Shown: in pieces, positions 52,121 to 59,555 of the stretch
How positions within the stretch are numbered: the stretch's first letter is position 1
How the letters are laid out: each line of letters starts with the position of its first letter
Origin: Fidelibacterota bacterium
Lineage (GTDB): Bacteria > Pseudomonadota > Alphaproteobacteria > Rhodospirillales > Rhodospirillaceae
DNA length: 64,000 nt
NCBI GenBank assembly: GCA_947476895.1
Contig: CANJRX010000001.1
Coordinates: 1 to 64,000, forward strand
Reading direction: 5' to 3'
The notes under the pieces: generated by a model
What the model was told of the DNA's origin: nothing
Seen by the model: only the letters and a program-made list of their open reading frames with translations
Databases searched by the model: none
Made by a program: the position numbers and the translations under genes

Positions 52121-54525
52121 AGTTCACGCTTTCCTGGCTTAAGGAACATCTTGATACCAACGCGTCAGTCGATGAGATCAGCGCCAAGCTGACGTCGACC
52201 GGGCTTGAAGTTGAGAACCTCGTCAATCCGGCGGCTGGGTTAGTGTCGTTCATTGTCGCGCACATTGCCGAAGCCGCGCAGCACCCCAACGCCGACCGCT
52301 TGCGTGTGTGCACGGTCGAGACCGGCACCGAGACTTTGCAAGTCGTCTGCGGCGCACCCAATGCGCGTGCTGGTTTGAAAGTCGTGCTCGCCCGTCCTGG
52401 CGTGACAATTCCCGCCACCGGCGACGTGCTCAAGAAGGGCGCGATCCGCGGCGTCGAAAGCCAAGGCATGCTGTGTTCCCTGAGCGAGCTGAAACTTCCG
52501 GGCGATAGCGCCGGCATCATCGAACTGCCCGCCGATGCGCCCGTTGGCGTGACGGTCACGCAAGTTCTGAGCCTTGATCCGATCATTGAAATTAACCTCA
52601 CACCTAACCGCGTCGATGCGTTGGGCGTGCGCGGTATCGCGCGCGACTTGGCCGCCGCCGGCCTGGGCAAGTTGAAGCCAATCAAAGACAGCGCCGTTAC
52701 CGGCACCTTCGACAGCGCGCGCAAAATCAAAATGCGCCTTGCGGCTGATGATACAAAACTCTGCCCGCAGTTTGTCGGCCGCACCATTCGCGGCGTCAAA
52801 AATACTGAAAGCCCTGCGTGGCTCAAAGAACGTCTCAACGCCATTGGTTTGCGCCCGGTGTCAGCCATCGTCGACATCACGCAATACCTGACCATCGATC
52901 TTGGTCGCCCGTTGCACGCTTTCGACGACGCCAAGCTGAACGGCGATGTCGGTCCGCGCTTGGCGCTTCCGAGCGAAAGCCTGGCCGCCCTGAACGGCGA
53001 AGCCTACACGCTTGATCCCACCATGGTCGTGATCGCCGATGACAGCGCTGCCCTTGGCATCGCCGGTATCATGGGCGGCGAACCGTCCAGCGTCACCGAA
53101 GCCACGACAACTGTATTCTTGGAATCGGCTTTATTCGATCCGATGAATATCGCTTCGACCGGTCGCAAGCTTCTGATCAATTCCGATGCGCGCTATGCTT
53201 TCGAGCGCGGCGTCGATCCGGAGTCCGCCATTACCGGGGCAGAAGTTGCCACGCGCATGATTCAAGATATTTGCGGCGGCGAAGCTTCGCATCTCGTCGA
53301 AGGTGGCGCTGCGCCCGCATGGAAACGCGAGATTGCATTTAATCCGGCGCGCGTGAAATCTTTGGGCGGTGTGGACCTTCCCTCTGCCGATATCAAAGCG
53401 ATCCTGGAACGCCTCGGCTTTGTCGTCGCCGGTAACGGCGATGATTGGAAAGTAACGCCGCCATCCTGGCGCGCCGATGTCGAAGGCTGGCAGGACCTGG
53501 TCGAAGAAGTCTTGCGCATCCACGGCTACGACAACATTCCGCCGACGCCATTGCCGCGTGCCCCCATGCCGAAAGTCATGTTGACGGCGGGACAGCGTCA
53601 GTCTGCCTTCACCCGCCGCAGCTTGGCGGCACGCGGGCTGAACGAGACCACCACCTGGTCGTTCCTGCCCGGCGCGCAAGCCGACCTGTTCCGGGGCGAT
53701 CTGCCGGTCGTGGCCCTCGCCAATCCCATCAGCTCGGACCTGGACGTGCTGCGTCCCTCTCTGATCCCGAATTTGGCCGCCGCCGCCGGACGCAATGCCG
53801 CCCGCGGCATGAACGACTGCGCGCTGTTTGAAGTCGGCCCCCGATTCGAAGGCCCCAAACCCGGCCAGCAAACCCTGATCGCAGCTGCTTTGAGGTCGGG
53901 CCATACCAATGCCCGCCATTGGGCCGGCGCCCGCCGTCCCGTGGATGCCCTGGACGCCAAGGCCGATGCCCTGGCCGCCCTGGAAGCCGCCGGAGCCCCC
54001 GTTTCCAGCCTTCAGGCCTGGACCGGCGCCAATAACGGCGTGCCAGCTTGGTATCACCCAGGCCGCTCGGGCGTGCTGAAGCTGGGTAACCAGGTTCTTG
54101 CCGCCTTCGGCGAGCTGCACCCGGGCGTTCTGACCAGCCTGGACGTCAAAGGCCCCATGGTCGCCTGCGAAGTGTTCCTGGAGCGGATCACGCCCTCCAA
54201 GAAGAAGGCTGGCTCCGCCCGCCCGCTTCTGAAGGCCTCGAACTTCCAGCCGGTCGAGCGCGATTTCGCCTTTGTGGTCGACTCGGGCGTGACCGCCGAG
54301 GCGCTGCTGCGCGCGGTGCGCAACGCCGATAAGGACCTCATCACCGATGTGGGCTTGTTCGACGTTTACGTCGGCGCTCACGTTGGCGAAGGCAAAAAAT
54401 CTCTCGCGGTGTCGGTGACGCTGCAGCCCAAAGATGCAACGCTGACAGACGAACAAATTGATGCTGTGGCGAAGAAGATCATCGCCGCCGTTGAAAAGGC
54501 TTGCGGCGGAGTCTTACGCAGCTGA
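52117..54525 (+). CDS. pheT: Phenylalanyl-tRNA synthetase beta subunit
   Basis: The protein has 802 residues, full length. Order: N-terminal domain, EMAP-like tRNA-binding domain (about 40-150, H-P-N-A-D-R-L-R-V-C), B3/B4 editing domain (about 215-375), B5 (about 400-475), catalytic-like core, and the C-terminal ferredoxin-fold anticodon-binding domain (about 708-801, F-Q-P-V-E-R-D-F-A-F-V-V-D). It recognises tRNA-Phe and hydrolyses mischarged Tyr. The start overlaps the ASCH stop. Confidence 0.98.
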   Translation: MKFTLSWLKEHLDTNASVDEISAKLTSTGLEVENLVNPAAGLVSFIVAHIAEAAQHPNADRLRVCTVETGTETLQVVCGAPNARAGLKVVLARPGVTIPATGDVLKKGAIRGVESQGMLCSLSELKLPGDSAGIIELPADAPVGVTVTQVLSLDPIIEINLTPNRVDALGVRGIARDLAAAGLGKLKPIKDSAVTGTFDSARKIKMRLAADDTKLCPQFVGRTIRGVKNTESPAWLKERLNAIGLRPVSAIVDITQYLTIDLGRPLHAFDDAKLNGDVGPRLALPSESLAALNGEAYTLDPTMVVIADDSAALGIAGIMGGEPSSVTEATTTVFLESALFDPMNIASTGRKLLINSDARYAFERGVDPESAITGAEVATRMIQDICGGEASHLVEGGAAPAWKREIAFNPARVKSLGGVDLPSADIKAILERLGFVVAGNGDDWKVTPPSWRADVEGWQDLVEEVLRIHGYDNIPPTPLPRAPMPKVMLTAGQRQSAFTRRSLAARGLNETTTWSFLPGAQADLFRGDLPVVALANPISSDLDVLRPSLIPNLAAAAGRNAARGMNDCALFEVGPRFEGPKPGQQTLIAAALRSGHTNARHWAGARRPVDALDAKADALAALEAAGAPVSSLQAWTGANNGVPAWYHPGRSGVLKLGNQVLAAFGELHPGVLTSLDVKGPMVACEVFLERITPSKKKAGSARPLLKASNFQPVERDFAFVVDSGVTAEALLRAVRNADKDLITDVGLFDVYVGAHVGEGKKSLAVSVTLQPKDATLTDEQIDAVAKKIIAAVEKACGGVLRS

Positions 54526-54561
54526 TATATCGCCGCTTAAAGGTTTAGTGATTTAAATTTA

Positions 54562-56364
54562 ATGACCGATCTTTCTCACATCCGCAATTTTGCGATCATC
54601 GCGCACATCGACCACGGCAAGTCGACGCTGGCGGATCGTTTGATTCAATATTGCGGCGGCCTGACCGCGCGCGAGATGACCGAGCAAGTGCTCGACAATA
54701 TGGATATCGAGAAAGAGCGCGGCATCACCATCAAAGCGCAGACCGTGCGCCTTGAGTACAAAGCCGACGACGGCAAAACCTATAAACTCAACCTGGTTGA
54801 CACACCCGGCCACGTCGATTTCGCCTACGAAGTCAGCCGCTCGCTCGCCGCTTGCGAAGGCTCGCTTCTGGTGGTCGATGCGAGCCAAGGTGTCGAAGCG
54901 CAGACGCTCGCCAACGTTTACCAAGCCATCAACGCTAATCACGAAATTGTGCCGGTCCTCAACAAGATCGATCTGCCTGCCGCCGAACCCGAGCGTGTGC
55001 GCCAACAAATCGAAGACGTCATCGGCATTGATGCCTCTGATGCGGTGCTGGCCTCAGCCAAGTCCGGCTTGGGAATCAAAGAAGTTCTGGAAGCCATCGT
55101 GACTCGGCTGCCGCCGCCGAAGGGCGAGCAGGACGAGCCGCTGACTGCGCTCTTGGTGGATTCCTGGTACGACGCTTATCTCGGTGTCGTCATTCTGGTG
55201 CGCGTGAAAAACGGCAGCATCAAAAAAGGCACTAAGATTCAGTTCATGTCCTCCGGCACTGTCTATCCGGTGGAACGCGTCGGCGTGTTCACGCCCAAGC
55301 GTTTGGAAATTCCCGAATTGAAGCCGGGCGAGTTGGGTTTCATCACCGCCGGCATCAAGGCCGTGGCCGATTGCTCGGTCGGCGACACCATCACCGACGA
55401 AGCGCGCCCTGCTGCCGAACCGTTGCCGGGGTTCAAGCCCAGCATCCCAGTGGTGTGGTGCGGTCTGTTCCCCGTGGACGCGGCGCTGTTTGAAGTATTG
55501 CGCGAAAGCCTAGCTAGATTGCGGCTTAATGACGCGAGCTTCCATTTCCAAATGGAAAGCAGCGCGGCCCTGGGCTTCGGTTTCCGCTGCGGATTCCTCG
55601 GCCTTCTGCACATGGAAATCATTCAGGAACGCCTGGAGCGCGAGTTCGATCTCGATCTCATCACCACGGCGCCCAGCGTCGTCTATCGCCTTCACACGTC
55701 CGATGGAAATATCGAAGAGATGCACAATCCGGCCGACATGCCGGATGTGACACGAATCGTCAAAATTGAAGAGCCGTGGGTGAAGGCGACCGTTCTCGTG
55801 CCCGACGAGTATTTGGGTTCGATCCTGAAGCTCTGCAATGATCGCCGCGGCGAACAGATCGACCTCACTTACGTCGGCAACCGCGCCATGGTGGTCTATC
55901 ACTTGCCGCTCAATGAAATTGTGTTCGATTTTTACGACCGCCTGAAATCGTTGTCGCGCGGCTATGCCAGCTTCGATTACGAAGTCGACGACTACCGCGA
56001 ATCAGACTTGGTGAAAGTCACCATTCTGGTGAACGGCGATCTGGTCGATGCACTGTCGTTCATGGCGCACCGCAGCCAAGCCGAAAATCGCGGCCGTCAG
56101 ATTTGCGAACGCCTGAAGGATTTGATTCCGCGCCACTTGTTCAAAATTCCAATTCAAGCGGCTATCGGCGGCAAAGTCATCGCGCGCGAAACCATCAGCG
56201 CCATGCGCAAAGACGTGACGGCCAAGTGCTACGGCGGCGACATCAGCCGCAAAAAGAAACTTCTGGATAAGCAGAAGGAAGGCAAAAAGCGCATGCGCCA
56301 ATTCGGCAAAGTGGAAATCCCACAGTCGGCGTTTATCAACGCGCTGCGCATGAGTGACGAGTAA
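54562..56364 (+). CDS. lepA: Elongation factor 4 (LepA)
   Basis: The protein has 600 residues. GTPase motifs are [10 protein letters not shown] (about 13), D-T-P-G-H-V-D-F (about 80) and N-K-I-D-L (about 134). EF-G-like domains II, III and V follow, with the LepA-specific C-terminal domain ending [11 protein letters not shown]. It acts on stalled or maturing ribosomes at the membrane. It lies 36 bases after pheT. A GCGACGA/TCGTCGC hairpin lies downstream, but without a U-tract on this strand. Confidence 0.98.
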   Translation: MTDLSHIRNFAIIAHIDHGKSTLADRLIQYCGGLTAREMTEQVLDNMDIEKERGITIKAQTVRLEYKADDGKTYKLNLVDTPGHVDFAYEVSRSLAACEGSLLVVDASQGVEAQTLANVYQAINANHEIVPVLNKIDLPAAEPERVRQQIEDVIGIDASDAVLASAKSGLGIKEVLEAIVTRLPPPKGEQDEPLTALLVDSWYDAYLGVVILVRVKNGSIKKGTKIQFMSSGTVYPVERVGVFTPKRLEIPELKPGELGFITAGIKAVADCSVGDTITDEARPAAEPLPGFKPSIPVVWCGLFPVDAALFEVLRESLARLRLNDASFHFQMESSAALGFGFRCGFLGLLHMEIIQERLEREFDLDLITTAPSVVYRLHTSDGNIEEMHNPADMPDVTRIVKIEEPWVKATVLVPDEYLGSILKLCNDRRGEQIDLTYVGNRAMVVYHLPLNEIVFDFYDRLKSLSRGYASFDYEVDDYRESDLVKVTILVNGDLVDALSFMAHRSQAENRGRQICERLKDLIPRHLFKIPIQAAIGGKVIARETISAMRKDVTAKCYGGDISRKKKLLDKQKEGKKRMRQFGKVEIPQSAFINALRMSDE

Positions 56365-56409
56365 GAGCGCGACGAATAGCGCGCTATGCCTCGTCGCTAA
56401 AAAATCCGA

Positions 56410-56718
56410 TTAGGAAAAGTTGGAGCGGAAAACGCGGCGTCTCGCGCGCTTGCGGCAGACGTGCAGCAGCAAAATGCCGGTCAGCAGGAATACGACCCAT
56501 GCGGGCATACCCATAACGCCTACTGCGACTGCTGCGAGTAAGTCTGTGGATTCCGCCGTGGCGGCGAAGGTCGGCGATTGGCCGACCAGGAGTGTCCACA
56601 CATCGACCGTGGCCAATCCGTTATAAGCACCTGTTCCTAAGGCCATAACGGCCTCGGCTGAGGCCATAATCATGGCTAGAACGACCAGCGCCCCCCCTGC
56701 TGTGCGGCCGAATATCAC
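56410..56718 (-). CDS. Small membrane protein of unknown function
   Basis: The protein has 102 residues from a GTG at 56718. Two predicted helices, A-G-G-A-L-V-V-L-A-M-I-M-A-S-A (about 8-25) and V-V-F-L-L-T-G-I-L-L-L-H-V (about 75-90), flank a loop with W-T-L-L-V-G-Q-S-P-T-F. A basic tail (C-R-K-R-A-R-R-R-V-F-R) ends it, placing the C-terminus in the cytoplasm. No family recognised. It is convergent with lepA. Confidence 0.55.
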   Translation of the reverse strand: MIFGRTAGGALVVLAMIMASAEAVMALGTGAYNGLATVDVWTLLVGQSPTFAATAESTDLLAAVAVGVMGMPAWVVFLLTGILLLHVCRKRARRRVFRSNFS

Positions 56719-56849
56719 TGTAACCCCACGTCTTGACTCAGTTTTTTACCCCGTTGGGTGAGATATAGTCGATAAATTGCTTAAATTACAGTGGATTTGG
56801 GCGCGGCCTTCGCGGGCGAATACGACCCACGGGCGATTGTGACAGGGAC

Positions 56850-56871
56850 TTATCCACAACCCTGTGGAAAA
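56850..56871. promoter_or_regulatory. Pair of inverted DnaA boxes
   Basis: TTATCCACA (56850-56858), an exact DnaA consensus, is followed 4 bases later by TGTGGAAAA (56863-56871), the inverse of TTTTCCACA. An AT-rich stretch (about 56761-56795) lies upstream. GANTC methylation sites occur at 56735, 56906, 56975 and 56988. This could be part of an origin or of a DnaA-controlled promoter. Confidence 0.6.
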
Positions 56872-56972
56872 TGTGAAGAATCTGCCGCTTTGCGGGATTT
56901 GGGGTGACTCGATTTGTTGCAGGGGGGTGCAGCCTCAGTTAGGTTCTGCGCCTTCCAGAAAGACGGGTCCGT

Positions 56973-56994
56973 CCGAGTCGCGCGCGCGACTCGG
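56973..56994. repeat. Perfect 22-base palindrome ahead of tRNA-Ser(GGA)
   Basis: The arms CCGAGTCGCGC and GCGCGACTCGG meet without a loop, each carrying a GANTC site. It lies 10 bases before the tRNA 5' end. As DNA it is a symmetric protein site; as RNA it would be a stem in the tRNA precursor. Confidence 0.8.
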
Positions 56995-57004
56995 GAGCTG
57001 AACC

Positions 57005-57095
57005 GGAGGGGTGGCCGAGTGGTTGAAGGCGCACGCCTGGAAAGTGTGTATACGTCAAAAGCGTATCGCGGGTTCGAATCCCGCCCCCTCCGCCA
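57005..57095 (+). tRNA. tRNA-Ser(GGA)
   Basis: GGAGGGG pairs with CCCCTCC in the acceptor, and CCA is encoded. The anticodon arm CACGC-CTGGAAA-GTGTG presents GGA, reading UCC and UCU serine codons. A long variable arm (GTATACGTCAAAAGCGTAT region) and T-arm GCGGGTTCGAATCCCGC complete a class II tRNA of 91 nt. Confidence 0.97.
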
Positions 57096-57100
57096 GCCCT

Positions 57101-57225
57101 AGTTTTCGTTACGCTTAGCTACCGTTAGCGAGTGCAACGAGCTTACGGTAGCTTGCGCCCGGCGAAGCCGGGGCGAGCCTAGCGAGCTTAAGAAAACTTG
57201 GCCCCCGCGAGCGAAGCGAGACGGG
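57101..57225. repeat. Nested inverted repeats after tRNA-Ser(GGA)
   Basis: AGCTACCGT (57117-57125) pairs with ACGGTAGCT (57145-57153); GCCCGGC-GAA-GCCGGGGC follows; and outer arms AGTTTTC (57101-57107) and GAAAACT (57192-57198) could enclose both. GCGAG/GAGC motifs recur. No coding frame is convincing between 57096 and 57284. It may be a REP-like element or the tRNA transcript's structured tail. Confidence 0.55.
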
Positions 57226-57284
57226 GTGGGGCAAACCGCACAACTGCCCAGCCTTTACTGAACCCGCGTTAGCCGAGAATACCC

Positions 57285-57836
57285 ATGCCCCACGACCTCC
57301 ACGGACTCCTCCGGGCCCTCGGCATAACTTTGCTGGTGGCCTTCATCCTTTACCGCCGTATCCGGCGTGTTATCGGCCGCCAACGCGTGCGCACGACACG
57401 ACTTTGGATCCGCGTCGGCATTTTCACGATCCTCGGCGGTGTGATTCTCTTTTTTGGGGCGGGCAGCCTTAACAACTGGATCGGCGCAGGTCTAGGCGGT
57501 GTGCTGGGCGTGGCCATTGCGTACTACGCGCTGCGGCACACAGCTTTTGAAAGCACGCCCGACGGGTTTTTCTACGTGCCGAATTTATACATTGGCCTCG
57601 GATTGTCGGCGCTGCTCATTGGCCGCTTGGCGTATCGCTTTTTAGGCGCAACCCTTTTGCAGAGCGCAGCTGCGCCCGATCAGCCGCCGCCGCGAAATCC
57701 CTTTGCGCATACGTTCGACAATCCCTTCACGATCGGACTCTTCTTCGTCACGGCCGGTTATTACGTTTGCTACTACGTGGGCATTCTCCGCCACTTCCAA
57801 AAGTTGGACGCGCCAACTCATCCCGACGTGAGCTGA
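57285..57836 (+). CDS. Multi-pass membrane protein (possibly DUF1453-like)
   Basis: The protein has 183 residues with about five hydrophobic segments (L-G-I-T-L-L-V-A-F-I-L-Y, V-G-I-F-T-I-L-G-G-V-I-L-F-F, I-G-A-G-L-G-G-V-L-G-V-A-I-A-Y, L-Y-I-G-L-G-L-S-A-L-L-I, and F-T-I-G-L-F-F-V-T-A-G-Y-Y). The basic Y-R-R-I-R-R-V-I-G-R-Q-R-V-R motif after the first helix recalls the DUF1453/CcdC-like family, but I am not sure. It precedes the methyltransferase by 4 bases and may share its transcript. Confidence 0.6.
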   Translation: MPHDLHGLLRALGITLLVAFILYRRIRRVIGRQRVRTTRLWIRVGIFTILGGVILFFGAGSLNNWIGAGLGGVLGVAIAYYALRHTAFESTPDGFFYVPNLYIGLGLSALLIGRLAYRFLGATLLQSAAAPDQPPPRNPFAHTFDNPFTIGLFFVTAGYYVCYYVGILRHFQKLDAPTHPDVS

Positions 57837-57840
57837 CGCT

Positions 57841-58749
57841 TTGACTGTGACGTCTTCATTCGCCGTTTACGGCACGCCGCTTCCCGACCTCGCCACAGTT
57901 CCGGCGGGCGCAGTGCAAGTGTCGCCGCTCATCCCAAATTCCATCGCGCTGGAAGACGTGCCGCCCGCAAGCCTTGCCGGCATGATCATGGCTGCACCAC
58001 CGGGAACGCTGGAACGGCGCTATGTCCTGGCACTCAGTTTGCGCGCGCTGAAAAGCGGCGCAGCGTTCACCGTCATGGCGCCAAAGGAAAAAGGCGGCAA
58101 CCGCCTTGCCAAAGAACTCGAGAGCTTCGGCTGCACGGTCGAGACTTCCAGCCGCCGTCATCAACGCATCTGCCAAACCGTGTGCCCCGAAACCCTCGAG
58201 ATCGACACCGCTCTCACTGAAGGTGCTCCGCGTTTCGTTGATGGCCTCGCGCTCTGGAGTCAGCCCGGCATTTTTAGTTGGGACCGCATTGATCCCGGCA
58301 CCGCGCTTTTGCTTTCCGTTCTGCCGTCATTCATAGGCCGTGGTGCTGACTTAGGCTGTGGCCTTGGCGTTATCGCCGGCGCCGCGCTTAAAAACCCAAC
58401 TGTTGCGCAACTCGCTTTGGTCGATATCGACCGGCGCGCCATCGCTGCCGCCCGTAAAAACATCACGGACGACCGCGCGACGTTTCACTGGGCCGACGTG
58501 CGGAGACTAACTCTCACGGACTTGGATTTTGTCGTGATGAACCCGCCGTTCCATGACGGCGGCGTCGAAGACAAAGCTTTGGGGCTGGCCTTCGTTGAGC
58601 AATGCCACCGCGTACTGCGCGATGGCGGCGCGGCCTGGCTGGTGGCCAACCGTCATCTGCCCTATGAGTCCCTGCTCGCCTCCAGCTTCGCGCGCGTTGA
58701 ACTGCGGGCCGAGCGCGACGGATTTAAAGTTTATGAGGCGATAAAATGA
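57841..58749 (+). CDS. Class I SAM methyltransferase, RsmC-like
   Basis: The protein has 302 residues from a TTG at 57841. It has two related halves, as in RsmC. The C-terminal half holds the SAM site G-A-D-L-G-C-G-L-G-V-I (about 160-172) and the catalytic N-P-P-F-H-D-G-G (about 236), typical of N2-guanine rRNA methyltransferases. RsmC modifies G1207 of 16S rRNA. The overlap with rsuA (ATGA) strengthens an rRNA role. The precise target is inferred. Confidence 0.85.
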   Translation: MTVTSSFAVYGTPLPDLATVPAGAVQVSPLIPNSIALEDVPPASLAGMIMAAPPGTLERRYVLALSLRALKSGAAFTVMAPKEKGGNRLAKELESFGCTVETSSRRHQRICQTVCPETLEIDTALTEGAPRFVDGLALWSQPGIFSWDRIDPGTALLLSVLPSFIGRGADLGCGLGVIAGAALKNPTVAQLALVDIDRRAIAAARKNITDDRATFHWADVRRLTLTDLDFVVMNPPFHDGGVEDKALGLAFVEQCHRVLRDGGAAWLVANRHLPYESLLASSFARVELRAERDGFKVYEAIK

Positions 58750-59474
58750 GTGGCTCCGTCAGACTAGATCGCCTGCTTGCAAATATGGGCTACGGCTCGC
58801 GCAATGAAGTGCAGCAGCTTGCCCGCATTGGTGCGGTGATGTTGGACGGCGCCCCTGTGCGCGATGCGAGCCAGAAGATCGCGATCACCGCAGATTTGCC
58901 CACGCGGCTCACGGTGCAAGGCGAAGCCCTCGATCCGTTGGCCGGCCTGGCCCTGATGCTGCATAAGCCGCTGGGCGTTACCTGTTCGCACAAGGAAGCG
59001 GGGCCGTTGGTCTATAACCTGCTGCCGGATCGGTGGCGCAGGCGCGAGCCGGCGCTCTCCACGGTCGGGCGGCTTGATAAAGAGACTTCGGGCTTGCTGC
59101 TCCTGACCGACGACGGTGCTTTGTTGCACCGGATCATTTCACCCAAGCTGCATGTCACGAAGCACTACGTGGCCACCTTGGCGCGGCCCCTGAAGGGCGA
59201 CGAAGCCGCACTGTTTGCCGCCGGGACATTGATGCTGGAAGGCGAGACCAAACCCCTCGCCCCGGCCGTCATGGAAACCCTATCGCCAACCTCGGCGCGC
59301 GTGATTGTCACCGAAGGGCGCTATCACCAAGTGCGCCGCATGTTTGCCGCCACAGGCAATCACGTGGACGCCCTGCACCGCGAACGCATTGGGGCGCTGA
59401 CGCTTCCGGCAGATCTCGCCGCGGGTGAATACCGCCAGCTCAGCCCCGCCGATATCGCGGCCATCTTCGCCTAA
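58746..59474 (+). CDS. rsuA: 16S rRNA pseudouridine synthase (RsuA family)
   Basis: The protein has 242 residues. An N-terminal S4 RNA-binding domain (about 1-60, R-L-D-R-L-L-A-N-M-G-Y-G-S-R) precedes the catalytic domain with G-R-L-D-K-E-T-S-G-L-L-L-L-T (about 103) carrying the catalytic Asp, and E-G-R-Y-H-Q-V-R-R-M-F (about 195). RsuA isomerises U516 of 16S rRNA; RluB/E/F relatives act on 23S, so the site is not certain. It is translationally coupled to the RsmC-like gene. Confidence 0.9.
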   Translation: MSGSVRLDRLLANMGYGSRNEVQQLARIGAVMLDGAPVRDASQKIAITADLPTRLTVQGEALDPLAGLALMLHKPLGVTCSHKEAGPLVYNLLPDRWRRREPALSTVGRLDKETSGLLLLTDDGALLHRIISPKLHVTKHYVATLARPLKGDEAALFAAGTLMLEGETKPLAPAVMETLSPTSARVIVTEGRYHQVRRMFAATGNHVDALHRERIGALTLPADLAAGEYRQLSPADIAAIFA

Positions 59475-59493
59475 AACAAAACCCCCCGCTTAA

Positions 59494-59527
59494 AACAAAA
59501 CCCGCGGTGTGGGGGCCACACCGCGGG
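59494..59527 (-). terminator. Terminator after cytochrome/beta-propeller copy 2
   Basis: CCCGCGGTGTGG (59501-59512) pairs perfectly with CCACACCGCGGG (59516-59527). On the minus strand it is followed by TTTTGTTTT. It also separates this gene from the convergent rsuA. Confidence 0.9.
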
Positions 59528-59555
59528 TCGTTGCTTTAGTTAGAAGGGCGCCGAA

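Noticed and set aside
56365-56405. Hairpin after lepA as a terminator
   Set aside because: The stem GCGACGA/TCGTCGC is followed by A's, not T's, on the lepA strand, and for the opposite strand the T-run precedes the stem.
57005-57284. tRNA-Ser(GGA) as an integration site of a genomic island
   Set aside because: No integrase and no repeat of the tRNA 3' end were seen downstream; the following genes are ordinary chromosomal ones.
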